Assembly (NCBI RefSeq): GCF_000741285.1
Contig: NZ_JGZE01000010.1
Coordinates: 62,001 to 126,000, forward strand
Length of the DNA: 64,000 nt
Direction of reading: 5' to 3'
From: Bifidobacterium mongoliense DSM 21395
Lineage (GTDB): Bacteria; Actinomycetota; Actinomycetes; Actinomycetales; Bifidobacteriaceae
The notes below the pieces were generated by a model. It saw only the letters and a program-made list of their open reading frames with translations. It searched no databases and was not told the origin of the DNA. Position 1 is the stretch's first letter, and every line of letters begins with the position of its first letter. Positions 37,644 through 47,802 of this stretch are shown one piece after another. Made by a program: the position numbers and the translations under genes.

Positions 37644-38252
37644 TCACCCCGTTCGACCGGTGCTCCGGGCAACGGCATTGGCGGGAAAGATGTCGCGATC
37701 ATAGGCTGAGGTGACGATGGCCGCGAGCGAACAGGTCCCATCGATGGCCAGCGCCGCACGCGCCAGCCCCAAGCCCCGCTTCTCCCCCATCCACCAATGG
37801 ATGTAGCCGCTCAACGCCATGGGTTGCGCCCGTAGCCGACCGGGGACTCGGGACATGATGCCATCGATCATGACGAGCCCACGACGGCACCGGTCCACAT
37901 CGAGGACCGCATCCTCATCGTCGAAGGCACGACGCAATATCCGATACATCACCCGTACATTCGGCGGATCGTGCGGCCTCGAAGCGAAGGCGACCATCCG
38001 CCGCTCATCGCAGCCCTCCGGTCCGGAGACCAGTGACACGATGAGGGCGTCACGGATCGCCAGGGACACCCCCATGCCCACCGCCAGGGCATCCTCATGG
38101 TCATGCGACAGCGTACCGCCGTCACAGCGCAGATGGTGCGTCCATGCTCGAAACGCCTCACGGACCCACCGCTCGTCGGCGAGCGCGATGCCGATGCGTT
38201 CCCGGTCCCGCCTCAACCGTGACTCGAGGTCCTCCCAGTGCCTGGATTCCAT
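37644..38252 (-). CDS. DUF4192 family protein
   Basis: 202-residue protein of an actinobacterial family of unknown function, often next to the principal sigma-factor gene. The C-terminal half carries the family pattern: Gly-Tyr-Ile-His-Trp-Trp, then LGLARAALAIDGTCSLAAIV, a helical repeat-like region. No signal peptide or catalytic motif. The start is ATG 38252, preceded by AAAGGGGG at 7 nt; the upstream extension is discarded. Confidence 0.78.
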   Translation of the reverse strand: MESRHWEDLESRLRRDRERIGIALADERWVREAFRAWTHHLRCDGGTLSHDHEDALAVGMGVSLAIRDALIVSLVSGPEGCDERRMVAFASRPHDPPNVRVMYRILRRAFDDEDAVLDVDRCRRGLVMIDGIMSRVPGRLRAQPMALSGYIHWWMGEKRGLGLARAALAIDGTCSLAAIVTSAYDRDIFPANAVARSTGRTG

Positions 38253-38504
38253 ACCATTGCCCCCTTTCTTAGCAATGCGACCCATGCGATAGGCCGCCAT
38301 ACACGGGCGTTCCCCATGCAGCACACCTCTGAATCCCATCCCGGGTGGTGCCGGTATCGACCCCATGGGACCACTGTGGCCCAGACCGCCCACGCACCCG
38401 CTGCGGTTCGGACGACTGTGGATAAACGGTGGCCTCGGGTCGCGCTTCCCCGCACGCCCCGACGGACCACCGATTTGTCGCCGTGCCGTGCCTTACTCGT
38501 AGCT

Positions 38505-39674
38505 ATGAACCCGCATCCCACCGCCCACGACATCGAACAGCGCATGATGGCGCTGCTCGCATCATTCCTCCATGATCCGGACACCGTGTCCCGCCTGGGC
38601 AACGGCACGACCACCCTGCGCACGGTGCGCGAGGAGGCCCTCGGGTCGAGCGCGGGGGGCAAACGCATCAGGGCGCTGCTCGCGTACGACGCCTTCCACG
38701 CCATATCCTGTGCGGCCCAAAATGCGGACCAGGGCCACGCGATGTCAGATGGCTCCGCAACCGCCGACCGGTCGATGCTCGACCTCGCCTGCGCGATCGA
38801 GGTGTACCAGACCTCGGCCCTGATCCACGACGACATCATCGACGAATCGGCCGTGCGCCGCGGTCGCCCCAGCGCCCACCGACACCTGAGCGATGTCATG
38901 GCGGACCGACGCCAGGGATCGGGGCTGGCGCTGATGCTCGGCAACACGCTCGCCACGGCCAGCGTCGCCATAGCCCATGAAGCCCTGTCGCACCTGCCCA
39001 ACACGGAAGCGGGAACCCGGGCCTTCCTCGACATGCAGCACGCCGTGGAGATCGGTCAGATGCTCGACCTGTCCCTGGAACGAATGCCTCTGGACTCCCC
39101 GAAGGATCTGGTGACAGCGGCCGTGGACGTCGACCATTGGAAGACGGCGAGCTACACGGCCGTGGCGCCGTTGGAACTGGGCGCATTGGCCGGCGGCATG
39201 GAACCGGTACGGGCACGGCGACTCGCCCGCACGGTGGGCGCTCCCCTGGGGCTCGCCTTCCAGCTCTACGACGACCTGCTCGACATCGTCGGTTCCAGCG
39301 CCCGCACCGGCAAACCCACGGGCGGCGACATCCGCGAGGGTAAACGCACGGTGCTGCTTGCCGATGCCCTGAATCTGGCCGATGAACCGACGCGGGCCTA
39401 TCTGGCGCACGCTTTCACGAGCGAAGCCCGCGACGAGGACACCATCACGACTGTCATGGCCATCTATGAGGACACCGGGGCGATCGACTCGTCCCGATGC
39501 AGAATCGACGCCCTGCTGGACGACAGCGTCCAGGCCTTGCGCGACAGCGGCCTGGCCACGGAGACGATCGACGCACTGTCACACGCATGCTCGCGTGTCG
39601 TACCAAGAACGGCGCATCCCGGCCATCCCACCCACGGCACCAGGACCCCACCGGAACACAACGGCGGCATGTAG
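38505..39674 (+). CDS. idsA: polyprenyl (geranylgeranyl-type) diphosphate synthase
   Basis: 389-residue trans-isoprenyl diphosphate synthase. The first Asp-rich motif is LIHDDIIDESAVRRG, and the second is QLYDDLLDI. GGKRIRALL is the conserved substrate-binding stretch. It adds isopentenyl units to an allylic primer; chain length is not predictable here. The likely product feeds undecaprenyl or menaquinone-type lipids. The C-terminal 30 residues are Pro/His-rich and unconserved. The start ATG 38505 matches where homology begins; there is no clear ribosome-binding site. The kinase gene follows 45 nt later. Confidence 0.87.
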   Translation: MNPHPTAHDIEQRMMALLASFLHDPDTVSRLGNGTTTLRTVREEALGSSAGGKRIRALLAYDAFHAISCAAQNADQGHAMSDGSATADRSMLDLACAIEVYQTSALIHDDIIDESAVRRGRPSAHRHLSDVMADRRQGSGLALMLGNTLATASVAIAHEALSHLPNTEAGTRAFLDMQHAVEIGQMLDLSLERMPLDSPKDLVTAAVDVDHWKTASYTAVAPLELGALAGGMEPVRARRLARTVGAPLGLAFQLYDDLLDIVGSSARTGKPTGGDIREGKRTVLLADALNLADEPTRAYLAHAFTSEARDEDTITTVMAIYEDTGAIDSSRCRIDALLDDSVQALRDSGLATETIDALSHACSRVVPRTAHPGHPTHGTRTPPEHNGGM

Positions 39675-39719
39675 ACTGAACACCGAGCATTCCTGAAGAC
39701 GAGGACCGCATAGAGCACC

Positions 39720-42203
39720 ATGACACAAGTCGCAGACGCGCCGGCGGGGCGCAGCATCGACCACCGCTACCGCATCGTCGCGCGCATCGCCGATGGCGGC
39801 ATGGCCACGGTCTACCAGGCGGTCGATGAACGCCTCGGCCGCACCGTCGCGGTGAAGGTCATGCACCGACAGCTGGCCCAGGGTCCCCACCACGACCAGT
39901 TCGTGGAGCGGTTCCACCGCGAGGCGCGCTCGGCCGCCTCAATCGCCAACCCCCACATCGTCCAGGTCTACGACACCGGCGAATACAAGGGCCTGGGCTA
40001 CCTGGTGATGGAATACGTCCACGGGGTCACGCTGCGTCAGGCGATGCGGACCCAGCGCACGTTCAGCGTGCGCGAGACGCTGCGCATCCTCCTTGAGACG
40101 CTCGACGGCCTGGCATCAGCACATCGCGCCGGGGTGATCCACCGCGACATCAAGCCCGAGAACCTCCTGATCAACGACCGTGGCCACGTGCAGATCACCG
40201 ATTTCGGACTGGCCAAGGCCATCTCGCAGGAGACCCTGTCCTCGACCGGTATGCTGCTGGGCACCGCCTCGTATCTGGCCCCCGAAATGATCGCCGAGAA
40301 CCGGGGCACGCCGCAGGGCGACCTATACGCCGTAGGCATCGTCGGCTGGGAAATGCTGGCCGGAGAGGTGCCGTTCCCCACCAGCAACCCAGTGACCATG
40401 GTGTTCAAACACGTGCACGAGGACGTCCCCGGAGTGCAGACCCGCTGCCCCGGGGTGGACCCCTCGGTGGCACGGTTCCTCTCGCGTCTCACCGCCCGCG
40501 ACCTTGCGCAACGTCCCGCCGACGCCGTGGTCGCCCACCAGGACCTGCACGAACTCATGACCCGACTCGACACCACCGCCTGGGGATACCGCAGGGATCC
40601 GGCGAGTCTGGCGGTCGTTGGCCCCCTGAATCCGGCACGACCGCACACACCTGCCCCGGCTGCTCCAACACCCGGCACACCGAAGGCTGCATCCACTTCG
40701 ACCACACCGACCGCCATATCCACCGAGGCCCGCCAAACCGCCATCCCGAGCACTGCACGGGGCACCACCTCGGACACCACAGCCACGTCGACACGGACAC
40801 CGCCCTCCCCGCCGTCGTCGAACCATGCCGCCGTGAATGCCACGGTGAACGCCACGGTGAACGCCACGGACACCGATACGCTGTCGCCATCCTCCGGCGC
40901 CGACGAACCACGACCGATGCGGGACGGCGAGGAGTCCGACGACCAGGTCTCCCCAACCGCATCGTTCGACGCGTTCCTCACCCGGCATCTCGGCAACGAC
41001 CGAAGCGACACTGACGGAAGCGACACTGACCGGACCGAGACAGACCCGTCTGGTGCACCCCGCCGCCTGAGTAACCGCGACCGCGGCCACGCCTCGAACG
41101 GCACCAGAACGCAGAGTTTCACGGATGCGGGCTACGGACTTGCCCGAGGCCATGCGACGACACGCCTCACCCGCATGTCATCGACACAGGGCTCGCAGGC
41201 ATCGACCGACACGCCATCGAGAACCTCGCGTCGCCGGCTGCCGACGACGACGCTGGCGGCGGTAATGGCGGCAGTCCTCGTGGTGCTGGCAGCGGCGGCA
41301 TCCGCGGTGTGGTGGTATCTGCGAGGTCCGGGAAGCTATCGCACGGTCCCCCGTCCCACTGACGTGGCGTGCGTCGACGAACGGCCGTGCACGCTCACCG
41401 GGGCCGGATGGGCCGCGTACGAATCCACCCTCAAGGTGTCGGGCATCCCGTACCGCGTATCGCGCGCGTTCAGCGACACCGTCACCTCGGGCGACATCGT
41501 GTCGAGCACCCCGAGTCATGTGGGAGCCCATCTCAGCAGGCGCGGCGGCGACGCCATCGATGTCATCGTCTCCAAGGGCGTGCGCATGGCGACCATTCCC
41601 CAGGACATCGACGACCCCACGACCGAATCGGGCAGGGATCCCCTGGCCGCCCTCAAACGCGCCGGATTCAGCAACATACGCCATACCGCCGGTCGCGACC
41701 CTTACAGCCAGAACCTCCCGGAACGAGCCCTGGTCAGCGTCGATCCGAAACCGGGGACCACGCTCAAGCACAGTGCACCCGTCACCGTCACCCTTTCCAA
41801 GGGGCCGATGCCGGTGAGCATGCCCGACATCGTGGGCCGCCGACGCGAGGACGCCCAGGCGGCGCTGGATGATGCGAAGCTGCGTGTGTCCTACACGGAG
41901 GAGCACAGCGACTCGGTCGACGCCGGATCGATCATTTCGGTCTCCGTGGCGAAAGGCACGCAACTGCACTGGGGTGATGCCGTCCAGGCCGTGGTATCCA
42001 CCGGCCCGGAAACGGCGGATGTGCCGAGCGTCGTGGGCTCGACCCCCAGCGCGGCGCGCAGCAAACTCGAGGCATTGGGGTTCACGGTGAAAGTGGAAGG
42101 CACTCCCATCCTGCATCTCATCCGGCAACAAAGCGCCCAGGGCAGGACGCGTCTGCGGGATGAGCACGGCACGGCCACGGTCATCACCCTGACGGTGGTG
42201 TGA
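39720..42203 (+). CDS. pknL: PASTA-domain Ser/Thr protein kinase (PknL-like)
   Basis: 827-residue membrane kinase. The catalytic domain (residues 15-280) has a Gly-rich loop (IADGGMATVY), AVKVM lysine, HRDIKPENLL and DFGLAKA with TSYLAPEM-type P+1 loop (GTASYLAPEM). A long Thr/Ser/Pro linker (about 290-505) carries VNAT repeats. One transmembrane helix (about 508-530) and four PASTA domains outside follow, for muropeptide or lipid II sensing. The context idsA - kinase - plsC - trpD matches the pknL neighbourhood of mycobacteria and corynebacteria, which supports the symbol by synteny. Confidence 0.87.
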   Translation: MTQVADAPAGRSIDHRYRIVARIADGGMATVYQAVDERLGRTVAVKVMHRQLAQGPHHDQFVERFHREARSAASIANPHIVQVYDTGEYKGLGYLVMEYVHGVTLRQAMRTQRTFSVRETLRILLETLDGLASAHRAGVIHRDIKPENLLINDRGHVQITDFGLAKAISQETLSSTGMLLGTASYLAPEMIAENRGTPQGDLYAVGIVGWEMLAGEVPFPTSNPVTMVFKHVHEDVPGVQTRCPGVDPSVARFLSRLTARDLAQRPADAVVAHQDLHELMTRLDTTAWGYRRDPASLAVVGPLNPARPHTPAPAAPTPGTPKAASTSTTPTAISTEARQTAIPSTARGTTSDTTATSTRTPPSPPSSNHAAVNATVNATVNATDTDTLSPSSGADEPRPMRDGEESDDQVSPTASFDAFLTRHLGNDRSDTDGSDTDRTETDPSGAPRRLSNRDRGHASNGTRTQSFTDAGYGLARGHATTRLTRMSSTQGSQASTDTPSRTSRRRLPTTTLAAVMAAVLVVLAAAASAVWWYLRGPGSYRTVPRPTDVACVDERPCTLTGAGWAAYESTLKVSGIPYRVSRAFSDTVTSGDIVSSTPSHVGAHLSRRGGDAIDVIVSKGVRMATIPQDIDDPTTESGRDPLAALKRAGFSNIRHTAGRDPYSQNLPERALVSVDPKPGTTLKHSAPVTVTLSKGPMPVSMPDIVGRRREDAQAALDDAKLRVSYTEEHSDSVDAGSIISVSVAKGTQLHWGDAVQAVVSTGPETADVPSVVGSTPSAARSKLEALGFTVKVEGTPILHLIRQQSAQGRTRLRDEHGTATVITLTVV
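40833..40868. repeat. 12-bp tandem repeat in the kinase linker
   Basis: Three units gtgaaYgccacg encode VNAT three times in the juxtamembrane linker of the PASTA kinase. Confidence 0.75.
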
Positions 42204-42222
42204 CCCGTTGATCGAACCCGGA

Positions 42223-42981
42223 CTACGACCGGGCTTCGGACGATGACCCGGCAGTGGCGCCGACGTCGGCTGCAGCCTTGGCGGCCGCCTCGGCCTTGAG
42301 TCGGGCCTTGACCTTCTGCGCGTATTCGTCGACGTATTCCTGACCGCTCATGCGCCCGATGGTGGCCACCACGCGATCCGTGAGTTCACGCAGGGACTCG
42401 TGGGTGATCTGCTCGGGGGCGCGGCGTTTGACGAGGATGGGAGCGCCGTAGATCACCATGGCATGCCCCTTGGCGGGGATGACCTGACCGGGACGCTGCA
42501 ATTCCCTGCTGCCGATGATGGCGGTGGGGACGATCGGGCACCCGGTCTCCATGGCGAGTTTCGCGGCTCCCGCATGGCCCCGGTACAGGCGTCCATCCGG
42601 GCTGCGCGTGCCCTCCACATGGATACCGAACAGTTTGCCCTGCTCGAGTATCCCGCGGGCGTGCGCCAGCGCCCCCAGGGACTTCGAGCCGCCGGATCGA
42701 TCCACGGGGAAGACGCCGACCGACGTGAACCACCACTTTTTGAACCGGCCCTTGATCCCCTTGCCTTCGAAGTATTCGGCCTTGCCCATGAAATGGACCA
42801 TGCGCGGGCAGGTCAACGGGATGAGGGCGTCATCAATGACGGCCAGATGGTTCGCCGCAATGATCGCCCCGCCGGTGCTGGGGATATTCGACACACCCTT
42901 GGCCTGCGGATCGATGCGCCAGCGCGCCAGCGGCCCCAACCCTTTGACGAACAACCAGTAGAGCACGTGCAGTCCTTTCAT
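42223..42981 (-). CDS. plsC: 1-acyl-sn-glycerol-3-phosphate acyltransferase (PlsC family)
   Basis: 252-residue membrane-associated acyltransferase that transfers an acyl chain to lysophosphatidate or a related acceptor. The catalytic NHxxxxD motif is NHLAVID, preceded by AIIAA. The phosphate-binding motif is VEGTRSPDGRLYRGHAGAAKLA. A further block is CPIVPTAIIG. The C-terminal 25 residues are Ala/Lys-rich. The frame extends far upstream; I choose ATG 42981 (alternative 42996) at the homology boundary. Convergent with the kinase gene. Confidence 0.85.
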   Translation of the reverse strand: MKGLHVLYWLFVKGLGPLARWRIDPQAKGVSNIPSTGGAIIAANHLAVIDDALIPLTCPRMVHFMGKAEYFEGKGIKGRFKKWWFTSVGVFPVDRSGGSKSLGALAHARGILEQGKLFGIHVEGTRSPDGRLYRGHAGAAKLAMETGCPIVPTAIIGSRELQRPGQVIPAKGHAMVIYGAPILVKRRAPEQITHESLRELTDRVVATIGRMSGQEYVDEYAQKVKARLKAEAAAKAAADVGATAGSSSEARS

Positions 42982-43038
42982 CGGACGTCGCCCCATGACG
43001 ACGTCGGCTTCTACAGCACCTCGATTACAGTGTTGCCT

Positions 43039-43590
43039 ATGACCGACCCCAACAATAGCAATGACGAGCATGACCGTCCAACGCAGGACGGTGCAGGGCA
43101 TGACGACGATGCCCTGTGGAGCGATTTCGAACGCGACCACGCCCACGATCTGGACGACATCGCCCGGTCCCGCGAGGCCAAACGTTTCGAACACCATGCC
43201 AAACGCCAGGAGAAGAAGGCGCTGTTGTCCGTGAACGACCTGGATAACGGCGCCTTCACCGACGACGCGGCGCATGCGGGCGCGGGACCTCGGGATTTCA
43301 CCGGATCGAGTTGGCTGGACACCGATGACGTCATGGACCGGTTCGGCGACGATTTCGTACCCCCGAATCCCACGATCGGCCATGTCAAAACGACGACGCT
43401 GGTGTTCTGGATACTGCTGGTCGTAGGTGTGCTCGGCGTCATCCTCTCGACCCCGGTGCCGTCATGGACGGGGTTGCTCGGCACGGTGTTCGGCACCTGC
43501 GCGCTCCTGGGAGGCGCCGGACTCATCATCGGGCATCGCGGCCATACCCAGACGCGTACCGACTATTCCGACGACGGTTCGCGCGTCTGA
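43039..43590 (+). CDS. conserved two-helix membrane protein, function unknown
   Basis: 183 residues. Residues 1-110 are acidic and charged, with a VPPNPTIG segment just before the membrane, as seen in a family of small actinobacterial membrane proteins. Two hydrophobic helices follow (TTLVFWILLVVGVLGVIL and LLGTVFGTCALLGGAGLII) with a short hydrophilic tail. I do not recognise an enzyme. TACAGT (43026-43031) lies 7 nt before the ATG and no ribosome-binding site is visible, so translation may be leaderless. Divergent from plsC and convergent with trpD. Confidence 0.7.
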   Translation: MTDPNNSNDEHDRPTQDGAGHDDDALWSDFERDHAHDLDDIARSREAKRFEHHAKRQEKKALLSVNDLDNGAFTDDAAHAGAGPRDFTGSSWLDTDDVMDRFGDDFVPPNPTIGHVKTTTLVFWILLVVGVLGVILSTPVPSWTGLLGTVFGTCALLGGAGLIIGHRGHTQTRTDYSDDGSRV

Positions 43591-43620
43591 CACGGGCATG
43601 TGACGTCGATGGTGCGGGCA

Positions 43621-43638
43621 GCCCCACACACATGGGGC
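43621..43638. terminator. hairpin between the two-helix protein gene and trpD
   Basis: Perfect 6-bp stem GCCCCA/TGGGGC with a six-base loop, between convergent stop codons. Confidence 0.5.
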
Positions 43639-43639
43639 A

Positions 43640-44683
43640 TCAGTCGGTTTGCGCCGCGGCGATCCACGCGTCGAATTTCCGCACTGCGGCACCGGAATCC
43701 ACGGCTTGTTCGGCCAGCGCATAGGCCTTGACGAAGCGGTCGTGCAGATCGCCGTCGCCGACCAAATGACCATCGGCGACGATGGCCGAAGCGGCATTGA
43801 GCAATGCGGTGGATCGCGAGGGCACCGGCTCCCCCGCCAGGAACCGACGGAAGATATCGGCGTTCACCGCAGGCTTGCCGCCCTTGAAATCGGCGATGGC
43901 CACGGGTTCGAGTCCCAGTTGCGAAACCGGATCGAATTCGGTTTCACGCACCGTGCCATCGGCGATCTCCCAGATGCTCACCGGGCCGGTCGGGGCCATC
44001 TCGTCGAGCCCTTCATGCGAAGTGTAGACCATGCCACTCTGACCACGGCCAGCATACACGCCGGCCATCAACGGGCTGAGTTCACGGTTGGCGCAGCCGA
44101 TGGCGACATGACTCGGCCGGGCGGGATTGGTCAATGGGCCCAATACGTTGAACACACAGGGGATGCCGAGCGCCGAACGCACGGGGCCGACGAACCGCAT
44201 GGCGGGATGGAAGGTCTTGGCGTAGGCGAACGTGATGCCCACCTCGTTGCCGATTCGCGCGACCCGCTCAGGCGAAAGATCGAGGGGCAGCCCCATGGCC
44301 TCAAGCACATCCGCGGCGCCGCACTGCGAAGAGGCTGCGCGGTTGCCGTGCTTGACGATGCGCACGCCACAGGCGGCGGCCACCACGGCCCCCATGGTGG
44401 AGAGATTCACCGTGGCGGCACCGTCGCCACCGGTGCCGACGATATCGGTCGTCTCACCGTCGACGTGCAGAGGCACAGCGTGTCGCACCATGGCCTCGGC
44501 CGCCCCCGCCACTTCGGGCGAGGTGAGCCCCAACTGCTGCTGCGTGGCGAGCACCGCACCCACCGCCGCCGGATTCGCATCACCCTGCATGAGGGCGTCC
44601 ACATACCATCGAGATTCGTTGAAATCCAAGTGATCCCCACCGACCAACTTCAGCAGAATCGACTTCCACGTAATCTCGGCCAT
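43640..44683 (-). CDS. trpD: anthranilate phosphoribosyltransferase
   Basis: 347-residue enzyme joining anthranilate and PRPP to give phosphoribosyl-anthranilate, the second step of tryptophan synthesis. The PRPP site is VGTGGDGAATVNLST. The anthranilate-binding/catalytic segment is KHGNRAASSQCGAADVLEAMG, followed by NVLGPLTNPA. It stands alone, not in a trp operon, as is common in actinobacteria. A 7-7-7 inverted repeat overlapping a -10-like sequence upstream suggests its own regulation. Confidence 0.95.
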   Translation of the reverse strand: MAEITWKSILLKLVGGDHLDFNESRWYVDALMQGDANPAAVGAVLATQQQLGLTSPEVAGAAEAMVRHAVPLHVDGETTDIVGTGGDGAATVNLSTMGAVVAAACGVRIVKHGNRAASSQCGAADVLEAMGLPLDLSPERVARIGNEVGITFAYAKTFHPAMRFVGPVRSALGIPCVFNVLGPLTNPARPSHVAIGCANRELSPLMAGVYAGRGQSGMVYTSHEGLDEMAPTGPVSIWEIADGTVRETEFDPVSQLGLEPVAIADFKGGKPAVNADIFRRFLAGEPVPSRSTALLNAASAIVADGHLVGDGDLHDRFVKAYALAEQAVDSGAAVRKFDAWIAAAQTD

Positions 44684-44725
44684 CGGCCCTCCCTCGATGA
44701 GCGCGCCGGGCGTTGGGCCCCGCGT

Positions 44726-44746
44726 GCATGGTGTTGTTCACACACC
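44726..44746. promoter_or_regulatory. operator-like inverted repeat upstream of trpD
   Basis: ATGGTGT and ACACCAT are perfect inverted 7-mers with a 7-bp spacer, 43 bp before trpD. On the minus strand the right arm overlaps a -10-like TATGGT (44748-44743). A repressor bound here would block the promoter. Confidence 0.45.
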
Positions 44747-44804
44747 ATAACCCGCGATGATCACACCCACCGCCACCGTCCCATATGGTGACGCCGAACG
44801 CGAC

Positions 44805-44841
44805 GATGGCGTGAGCGGGGACGAACCCCGCTCACGCCATC
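44805..44841 (-). terminator. perfect 16-bp hairpin downstream of secA
   Basis: GATGGCGTGAGCGGGG pairs perfectly with CCCCGCTCACGCCATC around ACGAA, about 97 nt after the secA stop. There is no U-tract. Very stable; it probably ends the secA transcript or protects its 3' end. Confidence 0.7.
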
Positions 44842-44937
44842 ATGCACGTACATCCACGGGCGGCATCACCTCACGCACCCGGCCCAATCACCGGAGCGCA
44901 GACGACGCCCTCGCGTTCAGCGCCGCTCCCGAAATGT

Positions 44938-47802
44938 TCAGCGCTCGTTCTGACCGTGGCACATCTTGTACTTGCGCCCCGACCCACATGGGCACGGCGC
45001 GTTCTTCGAGGTGCCCGGGAAGACGCGACCATCCGCCCACGGCGTGCTCAGTTCCTCGCTCTTGGGACGCTTGTCCGCAGGCACCTTGCCATCGGCGTGG
45101 CTCATCGGCTCGGGACCCGCCGGTGCCGGGGCGACCGTCGTCTTCACACCGTTCTCCTCGCCATCGGAGGCGGAGGTTTCGACATCCTCGGCTGTGGAAC
45201 CCTGTTCCCCAGCCTGGGAGGCGATGCCCATCACGGCCTCGGCCTGATCGACGGCCTCATCCTCATCGCGTTCGCTGTCCTCATCCTGGTTGGCGGCCAC
45301 CTGTTGGACGTCGACGTGGAAGAGCAGCTGCACGCTCTCCTCCTTGATCGCCTCGATCATCGAGTTGTACATCTGGTAGCCCTCGCGCTGGTACTCGACC
45401 AACGGATCGCGCTGACCCATGCCGCGCAGGCCGATGCCGTCCTTGAGGTAATCCATCTCGTAGAGGTGTTCGCGCCACTTGCGGTCGAGCACCGCCAGCA
45501 CCACACGTCGTTCGAGCTGGCGCAGACCCTGCTTGCCGATCGTCTCCTCGATGGAGGCGTACTGGGCCTCGGCGTCCTTGACGATGCGGTCGCGCAATCC
45601 TTCGACGGCCTTCTCGCCGTGCTTCAACGGCAGCGTGGCGTTGCGGGTCTCCTCGAGATCCAACGAAATCGGGTAGACCGCGGCCAAGGCCTTGAACAGT
45701 CCCTCGAAGTCCCAATCGGCGGGCTTCTCGGAACCGTTGTCGGCCCCCTTGATGTAGCTCTCGACCGTATCGGCGATGAATCGCAGGATATCCTCATGGA
45801 TGTCCTCGCCCTTGAGCACCGCCTGGCGCTCCGCGTAGATGACGGTGCGCTGCTTGTTCATGACGTCGTCGTATTTGAGGACGTTCTTACGAATCTCGAA
45901 GTTGCGCGACTCGACGGACTTCTGCGCGGCGCGCACACCCTTCGACACGCTCTTGGCCTCGATCGGTTCGCCCTCGGGCATGCCCTTGGACATGACCCTG
46001 GCGACCAGCTGCGTGTTGAACAGGCGCATGAGGTCATCCTCGAGGCTCAGGTAGAACCGGGATTCACCCGGATCGCCCTGACGGCCGGAACGGCCACGCA
46101 ACTGATTATCGATGCGCCGCGACTCGTGGCGTTCGGTGCCGAGCACATAGAGACCGCCGAGTTTGACGACCTCCTCGTGTTCGTCCTTGACCTGCGCCTT
46201 GATCTGCGCGAGGGTGCCGGGCCAACGGCTCTCATACTCCTCCGGCGTGTCCTCGGGCGAATATCCTTCGGACTTGAGCTTCTGGTCGGCCAGGAACTCG
46301 ACGTTGCCGCCGAGCATGATGTCGGTGCCTCGACCAGCCATGTTCGTGGCGACCGTGACGGCGCCCTTGCGACCGGCGACGGCGACGACCGAGGCCTCCT
46401 TGGCATGCTGCTTGGCGTTGAGGACCTGATGATCGATTCCGGCGACGTCGAGCAACGAGGAGACGACCTCGGAGGATTCGACGGAGGCGGTGCCCAGCAG
46501 GACGGGCTGTCCCGCATGGTGGCGGGTGGCGACATCCTTGACGATCGCGGTGAGCTTCTCCTTCTTCGTACGGAAGATGAGATCGTCCTTGTCCTTGCGG
46601 ATCATCGGCTTGTTGGTGGGGATCGGCAGCACACCGAGCTTGTAGGTGCCCATGAACTCGGCGGCCTCGGTTTCGGCGGTACCGGTCATGCCCGCGAGCT
46701 TGTCGTACATGCGGAAGTAGTTCTGCAGGGTGATGGTGGCGAAGGTCTGGTTTTCGGCCTTGACCTCGACGCCCTCCTTCGCTTCGATGGCCTGGTGCAG
46801 GCCCTCGTTGTAGCGGCGGCCGGGCAGGATGCGGCCCGTGTGTTCGTCGACGATGAGCACCTCGCCGTGGGTGACGACGTAGTCGCGGTCCCGCAGGAAG
46901 AGCTCCTTGGCCTTGATGGCGTTGTTGAGATAGCCGATGAGCGCGGTGTTGTCGGGCTCGTACAGGTTGTCGATGCCGAGGAAGTCCTCGACCTTGGTGA
47001 TACCCGGATCCAGGATGCCGACGACCTTCTTCTTCTCGTCGACGTCGTAGTCCTCGTCGCGGGTGAGCTTGAGCACCAGTCGCGCGAACTGGCGGTACCA
47101 GCGGGTGACGTCACCCTCGGCCGGGCCGGAGATGATCAACGGGGTACGCGCCTCGTCGATGAGGATGGAGTCGACCTCATCCACGATGGCGAAGTGGTGG
47201 CCGCGCTGCACCAGCTCGTTCTTGTCCCAGGCCATGTTGTCGCGCAGGTAGTCGAACCCGAATTCGTTGTTGGTGCCGTAGGTGATGTCCGCCTCATACT
47301 GCTTGCGACGCACCGGGGGCTTCTGATCGGTGATGACGCAACCGACGTTCATGCCCAGGAAACGGAAGATGCGCCCCATGAGCTCGCTCTGGTAGCTCGC
47401 CAGGTAGTCGTTGACGGTGACGATGTGCACGCCTTCGCCGCTCAACGCGTTGAGGTAGGCGGGCAGCGTGGCGACCAGGGTCTTGCCTTCACCGGTCTTC
47501 ATCTCGGCGATGTTGCCCCAGTGCAGTGCCGCACCGCCCATGAGCTGCACGTCGAAATGGCGCTGGCCCAGGGTGCGCTTGGACACCTCGCGGACCGTGG
47601 CGAACGCCTCAGGCATCAGATCGTCGAGCTTCTCGCCGTTTTCCAGCCGACGCCGGAACTTGGCGGTCTGGCCCTTGAGCTCCTCATCGCTCAGCGCCGA
47701 AATCTCATCTTCGAGGGCGTTGACGGCCCGCGCCACATCCCCAAGCTTCTTGATCTGGCGTCCCTCGCCCATGCGAAGGGCCTTGTCGACGATATCTACC
47801 AC
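44938..47802 (-). CDS. secA: protein translocase subunit SecA
   Basis: 954-residue motor ATPase of the Sec pathway, driving preproteins through SecYEG. Walker A is [12 protein letters not shown]-type Walker B is [18 protein letters not shown]. The preprotein cross-linking, helical scaffold and two-helix-finger regions follow. The C-terminus has the zinc SEC-C motif [16 protein letters not shown], which is missing from many SecA2 paralogues; this is therefore the housekeeping SecA. The start is GTG 47802, 6 nt after AGGGAG; the upstream frame to 47913 is not used. Length is normal. Confidence 0.97.
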   Translation of the reverse strand: MVDIVDKALRMGEGRQIKKLGDVARAVNALEDEISALSDEELKGQTAKFRRRLENGEKLDDLMPEAFATVREVSKRTLGQRHFDVQLMGGAALHWGNIAEMKTGEGKTLVATLPAYLNALSGEGVHIVTVNDYLASYQSELMGRIFRFLGMNVGCVITDQKPPVRRKQYEADITYGTNNEFGFDYLRDNMAWDKNELVQRGHHFAIVDEVDSILIDEARTPLIISGPAEGDVTRWYRQFARLVLKLTRDEDYDVDEKKKVVGILDPGITKVEDFLGIDNLYEPDNTALIGYLNNAIKAKELFLRDRDYVVTHGEVLIVDEHTGRILPGRRYNEGLHQAIEAKEGVEVKAENQTFATITLQNYFRMYDKLAGMTGTAETEAAEFMGTYKLGVLPIPTNKPMIRKDKDDLIFRTKKEKLTAIVKDVATRHHAGQPVLLGTASVESSEVVSSLLDVAGIDHQVLNAKQHAKEASVVAVAGRKGAVTVATNMAGRGTDIMLGGNVEFLADQKLKSEGYSPEDTPEEYESRWPGTLAQIKAQVKDEHEEVVKLGGLYVLGTERHESRRIDNQLRGRSGRQGDPGESRFYLSLEDDLMRLFNTQLVARVMSKGMPEGEPIEAKSVSKGVRAAQKSVESRNFEIRKNVLKYDDVMNKQRTVIYAERQAVLKGEDIHEDILRFIADTVESYIKGADNGSEKPADWDFEGLFKALAAVYPISLDLEETRNATLPLKHGEKAVEGLRDRIVKDAEAQYASIEETIGKQGLRQLERRVVLAVLDRKWREHLYEMDYLKDGIGLRGMGQRDPLVEYQREGYQMYNSMIEAIKEESVQLLFHVDVQQVAANQDEDSERDEDEAVDQAEAVMGIASQAGEQGSTAEDVETSASDGEENGVKTTVAPAPAGPEPMSHADGKVPADKRPKSEELSTPWADGRVFPGTSKNAPCPCGSGRKYKMCHGQNER

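Noticed and set aside
38417-38425. DnaA box (TGTGGATAA) between DUF4192 and idsA
   Set aside because: A single 9-mer match without a cluster is expected by chance in a genome; no origin features nearby.
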